From positions 1,183,501-1,247,500 of the forward strand of contig NC_088303.1 of the NCBI RefSeq assembly GCF_032854445.1: a DNA stretch of 64,000 bases. Direction: 5' to 3'. Each line of letters starts with the position of its first letter. The first letter of the stretch is position 1. Of the stretch, positions 22,288 to 33,222 are shown piece by piece. The DNA is from Liolophura sinensis. Taxonomy: Eukaryota > Mollusca > Polyplacophora > Chitonida > Chitonidae. Below the pieces are notes generated by a model. The model saw only the letters and a list, made by a program, of their open reading frames with translations. It was not told the DNA's origin and searched no databases. A program made the translations under genes and the position numbers.

Positions 22288-22535
22288 AGTTGGTTAGCGC
22301 GCTAGCGCAGCGTAATAACCCAGTAGCTTCTCACCAATGCGGTCGCTGTGAGTTCAAGTCCAGCTCATGCTGGCTTCATCTCTGGGTGTACGTGGGAAGG
22401 TCTGTCAACAACCTGCGGATGGTCGTGGGTTTCCGCCGGGCTCTGCCCGGTTTCCTTCCACCATAATGCTGGCCGCCGTCGTATAAGTGAAATATTCTTG
22501 AGGACGGGGTAAAACACCAATCAAATAACTAAATG
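22288..22535 (+). mobile_element. SINE, lacking the first part of box A
   Basis: It begins GTTGGTTAGCGCGCTAGCGC, keeps box B GTTCAAGTC, the central segment GCGGATGGTCGTGGGTTTCC and the tail GTAAAACACCAATCAAATAA. TGAATGGT at 22277-22284 and again just past the tail might be a target-site duplication, but it is short. Confidence 0.9.
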
Positions 22536-22802
22536 AATGGTGGAAACACAAATGACATGTCCACGTTTCCACTTGCTCGTGCTAGAAATTCGCTCACATA
22601 CTTTTCGAGACGCACTTGCAAGCCTTCGCGCTGACGAGCTTGTGTCAGTTTTGGTCCATGTGTAGGTGCTTATAACCTTGTGTGTAGACAGTTTCATCCA
22701 TAATTGTTGCTTGGATCAGTTCCTTTCAAGATATCCATTCACGAATGTATTCATAGCTCTGTATGCTGGCTTTATAAAAACAGATGAAGAAAGTTACCAT
22801 TC
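22536..22802. other. Short spacer
   Basis: No recognised feature. A plus-strand frame (22666-23253) runs from here into the CCA-rich repeat and is explained by it. Confidence 0.4.
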
Positions 22803-23074
22803 CACCAGCTATCTGTTACCACCACCAGCTATCTGTTACCACCACCACCTATCTGTTACCACCACAACCTATCTGTTACCAGCTATCTGTTACCAACACC
22901 AGCTATCTGTTACCACCACCAGCTATCTGTTACCACCACCACCTATCTGTTACCACCACCACCTATGTGTTACCAGCTATCTGTTACCAACACCAGCTAT
23001 CTGTTACCACCACCAGATATCTGTTACCACCACCACCTATCTGTTACCACCACCACCTATCTGTTACCACACCC
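22803..23074. repeat. 20-bp CCA-rich minisatellite, about 14 copies
   Basis: The unit is CTATCTGTTACCACCACCAG, with shortened variants of about 14 bp (CTATCTGTTACCAG). It reads open in several frames but has no gene context. Confidence 0.93.
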
Positions 23075-23274
23075 ACCCCTCCTCGCTAGCACGCACAAAC
23101 CCCGGGAGAAGGCCTACATACAACAGTCCACCAGCCAAAGTGAAAATGTACGTAACATTCGTTCTTAATATTAAAGATCGTACAGAAAAATTAGATACCT
23201 CTCTATGTCAGCACTTAATCCACATAGACGATATTACCAAAACCATTAACTAACATGCCGATATGCTAACGTGG

Positions 23275-23540
23275 AGTAAGTGGCAGAGATCTTTTCCACG
23301 TAAAAAGTCACGCATATTACATGTAAGAAGTCATTCATTATAAAAGTAGCAAGTGAAGGTTTTTACGTGTAGCAAGTGACGCATTTTACAGATAGGAGAT
23401 GAAGTAGCACATAGGAAACAAGTGAATTGACCAACTTACATGTAACAAAGCCTTTTCAAAGAAATAAAGCCTTTATGTCTTGTAAGGAAAGCTCTTTACT
23501 TATAACAAATGACGATTTCAGCACGTATAGCGTGTAGCAA
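23275..23540. repeat. Degenerate GTAGCAAGTGA repeat, left part
   Basis: Scattered copies of a 22-30 bp motif with TGTAGCAAGTGA and TTTACATGTA. The same motif resumes at 24805-25070, so the retrotransposon remnant between them was inserted into one array. Confidence 0.65.
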
Positions 23541-23544
23541 TTGC

Positions 23545-24800
<1,256 letters not shown>

Positions 24801-24804
24801 ACTA

Positions 24805-25070
24805 CGTGGAAAGTGAATTAGTTTACATGTGGCCACGTGCAGTATTAAGGGGTTACATGTGTCGATAACAGCATACGAATTTAACTAGTGCATGTAGCAA
24901 GTGAAGTGGTTACAAGTACCAAGTGAAGTGATTACATGTAGCAAGTGATGTGTATATATGTAGCAAGTGAAGTGTTTACATGTAGTGACTGAAGTGATTA
25001 CAAGTAGCAATTAAGCTGACCAAGTACATGTAGCAAGTGAAACGTTTAGATGTAACAATATCACAACGTA
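24805..25070. repeat. Degenerate GTAGCAAGTGA repeat, right part
   Basis: Copies of ACATGTAGCAAGTGAAGTG at about 22-24 bp spacing with many substitutions, the continuation of 23275-23540. Confidence 0.7.
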
Positions 25071-26052
25071 CAAAACGTATATGGAAACCACATATGGTAA
25101 CAAACTGTACTCAGTGTGGATAGGAGATGTTTATAGATATCAGGGTCATGCAAATGATGTTTATAAGAGCATCGGTATAGGTCTACTATGATGTCGATTA
25201 TACGCTAGGTCAAATAATATTTATACGTCTCCACTGCGTTAGCAACGGCTGAAACCGGCGTGGTAACTACACAAGTTAGATTCAATTTTGTAAGGCAGAA
25301 TTTCCATTTAATTACCTTAAGATGTAAAATAGCTTTGGTTATGAACGAAATGTTTAACTGTCTTCATTTATAATGGAAATAAAAATAGACGTTGGCAAAT
25401 TTGATGGGAAATAACACATCGGCTTAAACTAGCGGTCTCTACACTGCGCTGTGGCCGGGGTGTTGTAGGTTCAGAGCCCGAGCTTGGCAGAATCACTTCC
25501 CCATTGCTCTCATACTCCAGGCAAGGGTCACTCAGGGAGAAGGCATTACTCCGGAAAGCTTCGCTCGACTTCTGCACGTTTGCAAATTTTTAGATGATGA
25601 ACGTCAATACTGGGGGAGGCTGTACCGCATGCTGGGGACGACTTGGCTACAGCGTGCCTGTTGGTTAGCATGCATGGTACGAGGCTTGATAAGCAGTCAC
25701 ATGACCTCCCAGCTCTTCGATATGCCCAGAATGGCCGTCAGGCGTGGAATTGAATACACTATATATATATACATATATATTTTATCTCCGTATCCTCGGA
25801 ATAAGAATTTTAGCCTCACTATATGGCTAAGATAAGAGTCGTGATGCCAGTGTATCAGAACGTCAGTTCCTGGCTTATCATCAATACCCGTGAACTGTTT
25901 TGGGGCATTTTAACAGGAAGAGAGTGATCGCATTCTGACAGAGGCTGAACACAGAAGCTGAACACTGCTTGGCATTAGTGTATTTTTACATGTCCCTAGA
26001 TTGCATGATGTTTTATTACACCTAGATGGCATAGTATACTGGAAATATTTAG
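25071..26052. other. Intergenic, possible tRNA-like fragment
   Basis: Near 25430-25500 the string TAGCGGTCTCTACACTGCGC ... GTAGGTTCAGAGCCCGAGC looks like a decayed tRNA-headed element, but box B differs from consensus. A short TA run lies near 25760. No gene was recognised. Confidence 0.35.
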
Positions 26053-26790
26053 TGATCTTATCAGCTAGCATATTCTGTTAGCTTATCAGCTAGCATATTC
26101 TGTAAGCTTATCAGGTGGCACATTCTTTAACTTATCATGTGGGAGGGCATACTCTTGTTTTTTTTGTACCAGGTGGATATTCTTAAGGTAACATTGCGTG
26201 GCACATTCTTTTAACTTATCATGTGGGAGGGCAAACTCTTGCTTTCTTGTACCAGGTGGCATATTCTTAAGGTAACATTGCGTGGCACATTCTGTTAACT
26301 TATCATGTGGGAGGGCATACTCTTGCTTTCTTGTACCAGGTGGCATATTCTTAAGGTAACATTGCGTGGCACATTCTGTTAACTTATCATGTGGGAGGGC
26401 ATACTCTTGCTTTCTTGTACCAGGTGGCATATTCTTAAGGTAACATTGCGTGGCACATTCTGTTAACTTATCATGTGGGAGGGCATACTCTTGCTTTCTT
26501 GTACCAGGTGGCATATTCTTAATGGTAACATAGCGTGGCACATTCTGTTAACTTATCATGTGGGAGGGCATACTCTTGCTTTCTTGTACCAGGTGGCATA
26601 TTCTTAATGGTAACATAGCGTGGCACATTCTTTTAACTTATCATGTGGGAGGGCATATTCTGTTTTCTTGTACCAGGTGGCATATTCTTAATGGTAACAT
26701 AGCGTGGCACATTCTTTTAACTTATCATGTAGGAGGGCATATTCTGTTTTCTTGTACCAGGTTGAACGTTTTAATAACTTGTCATGCAGT
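26053..26790. repeat. 84-bp minisatellite, about 8 copies
   Basis: The unit runs TGGCATATTCTTAAGGTAAC, ATTGCGTGGCACATTCTGTT, AACTTATCATGTGGGAGGGC and ATACTCTTGCTTTCTTGTAC. Central copies are nearly identical (26257 and 26341 are exactly 84 bp apart). The minus strand is open for 151 codons in a 28-residue period (PPGTRKQEYALPHDKLTECA...), but its start is not an ATG and no signal or splice context supports translation. Confidence 0.95.
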
Positions 26791-29148
26791 GACATCTTAT
26801 TAGCTTATAGCAGATAACAAATATGTCCTCTTAAACTGCCGGTTGTCTTACGGGGTGGTACATTTCGTTACCACAAGGTCGCTGACAAGGTCACATATTC
26901 TTTCCACTGTAGGGACCGGGCAATGTTTTATTGAAAAGAAATATAACAAAGAATCAAACTACTGCTATCGTATTCTTAGACAGTAAGAAAACTCTAGGAT
27001 CGCAATTTCTGTGAAGATTCAATAAGAGTGACTTTATCGCCTTTATTTTCCTTTGGAAGCTGCATGCTACTTGTGGCATGAAAACCATATATTGTTAATT
27101 TGTAAAACAGACGGAAGCAAACGGGTGTATGGCTGAAATTAGGCCTTAAGTGCGCTGTTTTTCTTTCACATATATTTTGGACTTTGCATATGCTGGTCGT
27201 TCATGAGGTGTTTTATAATTAGTTGCTTGCTCGACTGAGAATGCTAGATTTGTATGCGACTTGTAAATTACTCTACGGACTACGAGGTTGAAATTTGAAT
27301 TGTATGTCATGCCTAGAGTATCGATAGTCTTTCCCGCGTCACTGAAAAGCTGATGGTTGCTTCTGTTCTGCCTGTTACCAGTTTTATATCCTACTGAAGT
27401 GTTGTTTCACATCTTCCTTTGGAAAATTGCCTTATAAGTTAATTGTTGTTTCGAACGTGGGTCTTGCGATTATTGACTGGAAAAGTCCCTTCATGGTTTA
27501 CGAATGCTGGACTCGTCGCTAACATGTATTACCAGATGCGGACATCCTTATAAAGGCTATGTCATAATTCCCTTCTAAAGTACACGTGACCCGTGATCCA
27601 AACATACGCACAAAGAAAAATACAAAAAAAGTATGATAAGAGTCTGGATCCGCTGAAACAATCTTAGAAGAGAGATGCACTCCTGGACGGAAACAGATTC
27701 AGTATTTAGCGTGCTGTAGGCCATTTGAAGTCGAACACCAGTGATAAAAACGGTAGTGGGTGAAATGCGCATAGTTTTTAACGCGCTGAAGATTTACATG
27801 TTATAGAAGTGCGGAGGATTAACAAGTGAGCGTAATATCAGGTTGTGGCTAACGTGTCTGGGGATTTGTGCCAGGGTGTTGAGGCATAATCCCGGGGAGC
27901 GGGGTGTCACAGGGGGAAGGAGGTCACACTGGGGGAGGGACCGTCTCGGGGGACAGGCCTTTTTTCAATCAACAGAAAGAATTCATGTGAAGTGACTGGC
28001 CGCTAAAATATAATAGAAGAGCCCTGAAGCATTAGCTTTTAATTAGACAGTATAGACCTGCATATAAGCAATCATCAATTTATCAAATATAACCACTTCA
28101 TTGTATCAGCCAATATTGTATGAATGCTGGGAATTAAACGTTTACAAAATTATTGCTTCCATTTTGTACATGCATGTATAGGTATACTTCGTGCACGCTT
28201 GATATTAACTTTGAGGCCCATATACTGAATAACACAAACAGAATTTGGAATAAATGCGATTTTAGTTTTATTGTTTTTATTATAAGGGGCGCTTAACAAT
28301 GGCCAGTAAAGGGAGTCATGTGATTCAAGCACGTGAAATGAAACTATAAACGACATCCTAAAACATTGTGTGATGTTAACAATTTTCCTGTTTGTAAAAT
28401 CAAATACCTGCAGTCGATATATTTTCAACTTTTATAGCCGGTAATATCATATAACATGAAAGTCAGGAACATACAACGGCAATTAAATGACCCATACTAT
28501 AGATCACGTGAGAGGGCCCTCTAATCAATGAGAGCACTATATCACCTTTAACATGCGATTCCTGGTTCTGCTTATTCTCCGCCGAACTACATGAATCGAA
28601 CTTTATGTATTTATGCATAGTTTTAGTATAGTAAATCTCATTAACCTATGAAATATAAAATTTAATCAGCATTATGAAGTAGTCTTAATTTGTATATAAC
28701 CGTTGTCATAATAAATGACAAAACGGGATGAGTTCCATCACTATCTAAGAACAAAGAACCATACATCTGTCTTCCATAGGCACATCCCTGAGGTGTGATT
28801 CCTAGAAAACGCCACTGGTCCCTACTTACCACAGGTCTAGGTGTTTTAAACTCGAGCGCTCACTTTCTCTTTTGTTTATCCGCTTTGTATGGCCTAGCCC
28901 AGAGATGACCGACTGCTGTCGTTTTAGCGTACTAGCGAGTATTCAGAGCTCAACACAGTGGATACACGTGCAGCTAACATATAAAAACTTACACCAAGAA
29001 CATAAATTTTAGTTATGCCCACAAACGAGAGTTGGTATTTTAAAAAATGGACAAATGGACAAGGCCTTTTTCTTTCTGAATAGGCATCCAAAGATTCTCC
29101 TCACATTTTATAACGGTACGCTAGCAATGGTTCATTAACTTATCAGCT
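26791..29148. other. Long intergenic stretch, no recognised gene
   Basis: Non-repetitive AT-rich DNA with only short frames (for example 27575-27772 and 28150-28428 on minus), none with a recognisable domain. A GC-rich patch (GGGGAGCGGGGTGTCACAGG...) lies at about 27890-27955. Confidence 0.5.
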
Positions 29149-29334
29149 TTATTCGGGACATTTCCTTAACAACACGTACTCTCTCTCTACAAATGACTTT
29201 ACTGTTGAGATATTTTGCTTGTCAGTGAGGACAAACTTGATTGGACATGCTTGCTCGGCATATTTTGCTAATCGAATCTTATTTATTTTTGTTGAGCAAA
29301 CAATCAATACGTCAATTTTTCTAGATTTACCCAT
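29149..29334 (-). CDS. Weak small open frame ending on a poly(A) signal
   Basis: A 61-codon minus-strand frame from ATG 29334 (MGKSRKIDVLIVCSTKINKI...) ends at TAA 29149, and that stop overlaps an AATAAA (plus 29148-29153). The start DVLIVCSTK looks like a beta strand followed by a helix, but no family is recognisable and the length is within chance. The overlap of stop and poly(A) signal is the only support. Confidence 0.15.
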   Translation of the reverse strand: MGKSRKIDVLIVCSTKINKIRLAKYAEQACPIKFVLTDKQNISTVKSFVEREYVLLRKCPE

Positions 29335-29666
29335 GTCTTTGTTCACAGGCACCGGCTATAAACCATGCCACATGAAGATGGTGTCAGGATCGCCTTAACT
29401 ACATTACTGATTGGGTAAAATACACCCACTGTGTCCTGTAGGTGCGAGGTGTGAGCTCAAAAACGACTTTGGACAGAGAATTTGTTCATTTCACTGCTCT
29501 AAAACTAAGTGGGGCCCAGGTGCCAATAAGCGGCCAACGACGCATTCTAACGTCCGTTTATGAGTTCTTTATCCTCCACCAATATGGTGCCCCAAACATT
29601 CATTCATTAATTTATTCCACCAATATGGTGTGCATATATGTAGGTCCACATGGAAAATGTGGTAAG
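29335..29666. other. Short intergenic spacer
   Basis: Nothing recognised except a local direct duplication of CACCAATATGGTG at about 29577 and 29618. Confidence 0.4.
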
Positions 29667-29778
29667 CCGGACGTACGTGGGAAGGTCTTGCAGCAACCTG
29701 CAGAGGATCGTCGGTTACCCCCGGGATCATTCCGGGGTATGGCGTGAAACACCAATCAAATAAATAAAATAAATAAAA
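29667..29778 (+). mobile_element. SINE 3' half with internal deletion
   Basis: It starts at CCGGACGTACGTGGGAAGGT, continues CTTGCAGCAACCTGCAGAGG, and jumps to GGCGTGAAACACCAATCAAA with an A/T-rich tail. The GCCGCCGTCGTATAAG segment is missing. Confidence 0.8.
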
Positions 29779-29844
29779 ATTTGGTCAGTATACACTTATT
29801 GATTAAATGTCGATGGCTTACCCCAAACACTTTAGTTTTCTCGA

Positions 29845-29919
29845 CCCATAATTATGATCGCCAAAGTAGAAATCAAAATGTATTCGGTATTGCGTTAAAC
29901 AACAACGAAATAAATAAAG
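29845..29919 (+). mobile_element. Tail of a third dispersed element (element C)
   Basis: The end GCGTTAAACAACAACGAAAT with AAATAAAG matches the tail-like GCGCTGAACAACAATGAAAT at 43339. The pattern of a conserved short end followed by A-rich sequence suggests a separate SINE family. Confidence 0.45.
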
Positions 29920-29922
29920 CAG

Positions 29923-30345
29923 ACCACTGTATTATCATGCGTGGACCTGTATTATCATGCTTGGACCTGTATTATCATGCGTGGACCTTTATTATCATGC
30001 TTGGACCTGTATTATCATGCGTGGACCTGTATTATCATGCTTGGACCTGTATTATCATGCTTGGACCTGTATTATCATGCGTGGACCTGTATTATCATGC
30101 TTGGACCTGTATTATCATGTGTGAACCTATATTATCATGCTTGGACTTGTATTATCATGCGTGGACCTGTATTATCATGCGTGGACCTGTATTATCATGC
30201 GTGGACCTGTATTATCATGCTTGGACCTGTATTATCATGCGTGGACCTGTATTATCATGCGTGGACCTGTATTATCATGCTTGGACCTGTATTATCATGC
30301 GTGGACCTGTATTATTATATACGGGCCTCCATTATCATGTATGGA
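29923..30345. repeat. 20-bp minisatellite, about 21 copies
   Basis: The unit is GGACCTGTATTATCATGCGT, alternating with a GCTT-ended variant. It is very homogeneous in the centre and decays at both ends. Three overlapping plus-strand frames come from it. Confidence 0.96.
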
Positions 30346-31372
30346 CCTAAATATTCTTACTGAACAACGCTGGACTAATCATAACTTGCAAAATAGCCCA
30401 AAAATCAGTTTGTAAAAATGTCTTCAACATTTACTGTAACTTGCCTGCAATTGTTCCAAATAATTGGTTAACCATGGATCCATACAGTGCTTCACATTGT
30501 TACTGTGTACAAAAAATACATACAATAAAAAGTTAGACTTGAATAAGATCCATGGAAGTACACAGGCCAAAAAAGGCAGCACATATCGCTGCCTACGAAG
30601 AAACTTGTCTAGCTTTACTTAACAATTATGGCGTTTATTGTTTCCTTATTTCCATTGTGTGATTTTCCTATTTGGGTGTTAGCTCAGGCCTGTACTGAAG
30701 GACCTAAGCCGGGATCCCCGACGAATGGCCCGTGGTCACACATCGGTATGGATTAACGCGGGAAAATAGCTCTCTGTAGCATTCTTATGTAATTATGCTC
30801 AACGCACTGTTCCCCGCTTCAAGCCATTGTTAATTCTTCACTTGATCAATGCAAATTAGCAAAGGTAAATTAGAATACGGCAAACTCCAGTTCACGTGAT
30901 GAAGTTAAGGGCAGAACTGACGGAAGTGCGGAACGGATATGTATATCACGTGTGTGAAAACTGTATAACCCGTGCGCTGGCGCAAGGCATAAGCTGTGGG
31001 TAGGGGTGGGGGCAGGGGCAATACGATACACGAGCCCAATTGATATCATTGATAACTTGTTCCTGTGGCCTACGACAACAGAGACAACAGGAATGTAATC
31101 TGTAGCTGACAATGACACGATGGCATGGATACCTGCTTGTTCGTGACAATCGTGGCATCATCAAGGTTGTTTATTAACAGGTGGCAGAAATGAAACGTCA
31201 TGGATACGCATATCAAATTGGTTTATAAGTCACATGACACTATCAGGCCGCATGTAGGCTGCTCCAATGACCACACTCTCCGATAAAGGAGGTAAATTAA
31301 TATACTTTATACATAATTGTCCAGTATGTGAAGTGCACAATAAACCAAGAAAGCCGGTTGTTTACTCCAGGT
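30346..31372. other. Intergenic, nothing recognised
   Basis: Non-repetitive. Minus-strand frames at 30870-31164 have no known domain. No promoter or splice pair stands out. Confidence 0.5.
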
Positions 31373-31490
31373 ACTCGGGTTTCCTCCACCCATGTGACTG
31401 GTCGCCGCATAATAAAGTGAAAAATTCTTGAGGCTTATAACAATCAGAGAAATAAAAAATAAATAAATAAAAAAATAAATTAATAAAGAC
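31373..31490 (+). mobile_element. Diverged SINE 3' end
   Basis: ACTCGGGTTTCCTCCACCCA, GTCGCCGCATAATAAAGTGA, AAAATTCTTGAGG and a long A/T-rich tail follow the order of the SINE 3' end but with many changes. An old copy. Confidence 0.6.
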
Positions 31491-31552
31491 AACATGTAGG
31501 CCTACCTTAAATTCGAAAAGGTATACTCAAGCACAAACTTGAAGCTACAGAC

Positions 31553-31632
31553 CCTATTCCTTTCTTATAGCACCTATTCCTTTCTTATAGCACCTATTCC
31601 GTTCATATAGCACCTATTCCTTTCTTATAGCA
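31553..31632. repeat. 20-bp direct repeat, 4 copies
   Basis: Four copies of AGCACCTATTCCTTTCTTAT, one with GTTCATAT; an incipient minisatellite. Confidence 0.9.
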
Positions 31633-32235
31633 GAGTTCACATTTACATTTTACATAAACTTTGCAATGCAACAACGCTATATGAAATGACAATAAGGTAC
31701 TATATACAGTTGAAATAATTCTACAAAATCTAAAAATCTGCTTACCAGAAAATTGCTCGTGTATGTACAATAGAGGCCTGAGGTACATCATATGTATGCA
31801 TTAAAAAACTCTTTACAGAACTACGCGGTTATTCCATATAAGGAAGCATGATGCCGGTTATCGTTTGCGTTAAGTTAAGTGTAAGTTAACGAAAGACCAT
31901 TTTCCCGATGACATAAAGAGAATGTAGCCTTTGCCAGATCAGACTGTGCCACAAAAAAAAGCCACCGGCTCTATATCGATCACTATAATATTGGGACAGT
32001 CATGTGATCCCTGGAATAATCTTAAAACAAAGGTTCGGAAACGAAAACTATTTTACAGAATAATATTTCCGCAAATATAGCGTTTGATTCCGTTCCAGTC
32101 ACGGATTGACAAGTATATCTGGGCCATTTTATTGTCAGTGTTGAATTAATATGTATTCTTGGCGCAAAGAGGCTAATATGCAGCACAGACTGCTGTATTA
32201 AAAGTCTTATACTGTTGTACTTTAAGAAAGTCTAG
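31633..32235. other. Intergenic, nothing recognised
   Basis: AT-rich DNA with short frames only. Confidence 0.4.
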
Positions 32236-32266
32236 TTTACAGTGTTTTCAGCTTTCCAAAACTCGT

Positions 32267-32349
<83 letters not shown>

Positions 32350-32379
32350 CGAGTTTTGAAAAGCTGAAAGCACTGTAAA
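32236..32379. repeat. AT-cored inverted repeat (144 bp)
   Basis: Arms TTTACAGTGTTTTCAGCTTT (from 32236) and the reverse complement of TTTACAGTGCTTTCAGCTTT (ending 32379) continue through CCAAAACTCGT versus TCAAAACTCGT, about 31 bp with two mismatches. The loop is a (TA)n tract of about 78 bp. The design is the same as at 24049-24358. Confidence 0.93.
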
Positions 32380-33036
32380 TGTAACACTGTAAATGTAACA
32401 CACGTACATGTACGTCTAATGCGCCTGCCTCCATGTAAAAAGTCTCAGGGACTCATCTATTCAGCGAATTTGAACGTAAACTGCTACATGCATCAACAGT
32501 GGCAGTGTACTCGAGTCTGCCATTCAGATAGCTACATTCCATTCCGTATATATATGTTGATTATTTTTCTTTGACATTTAATGTCACGTGACGCGGAAGC
32601 GAAGTGCAGTTAACCCCGATTCGATTGCGCGCGCAAACACTAAGGGTAAACTATGAGATCGACCCAAGATACGTCTTACACATTGCTCTCAACCAGGGTT
32701 ATTGAAGCTTGGAGATAAATTTTCTCACATCAAAATTCAGTCACAAAACGAACTATTTCGTTCAAATAATCTAAGAAGAATTTATATATATGCGGAGATA
32801 TTCTAGGAATTTATTTTAAGGTTTACTCGGCATCATCATAACCATGAATCAAACCAAAGATGAACATGTCTCAATCGTTATAGCTTACTACTGAACATGT
32901 AAATTCATTTGGTTCAATTTTTCTTCTGTATAAGTTAATTTTAATCATTTCTTTTATTTAAATCAGTCCGTTTATGATAATCAGCATCAGTCTATATACA
33001 TTCCTTAATAGATACATAACAGTATTATTGTTAATA
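32380..33036. other. Intergenic, nothing recognised
   Basis: No repeat or gene recognised. Nearby GTAAATGTAACACTGTAAAT at about 32374-32400 is a short duplication spilling out of the hairpin arm. Confidence 0.4.
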
Positions 33037-33160
33037 GGAATTACACTTTCTGAACACAGCACAGATTCCAGTGCTGAAAATTGGCTGAAACCAAACCCCG
33101 CAATGGTTTCAGTGAATTTTCAGCACCATGATATGTGCTATGTTCAGAAAGTGTAATCCC
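33037..33160. repeat. Long imperfect hairpin, about 120 bp
   Basis: Outer arms ATTACACTTTCTGAACACAG + CACA (33040-33063) pair with TGTGCTATGTTCAGAAAGTG + TAAT (33134-33157) with one mismatch. Inner arms GTGCTGAAAATTGGCTGAAA + CC and GGTTTCAGTGAATTTTCAGC + AC pair with about three mismatches. A 7-nt bulge separates the stem blocks and the loop is about 12 nt. It could be a small foldback element or a small-RNA precursor. It is not coding. Confidence 0.9.
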
Positions 33161-33222
33161 TAGATCCAGAAAGTGTAATATCTAGATCCATAAAGTGTAA
33201 TCCCTAGATCCAGAAAGTGTAA
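33140..33222. repeat. 22-bp repeat grown from the hairpin arm, 4 copies
   Basis: AGAAAGTGTAATCCCTAGATC recurs about four times at about 22-bp spacing, starting with the outermost part of the hairpin's right arm. Confidence 0.9.

Noticed and set aside
29781-30350. 189-codon plus frame over the 20-bp repeat
   Set aside because: The repeat is open in three frames; no support for any of them.
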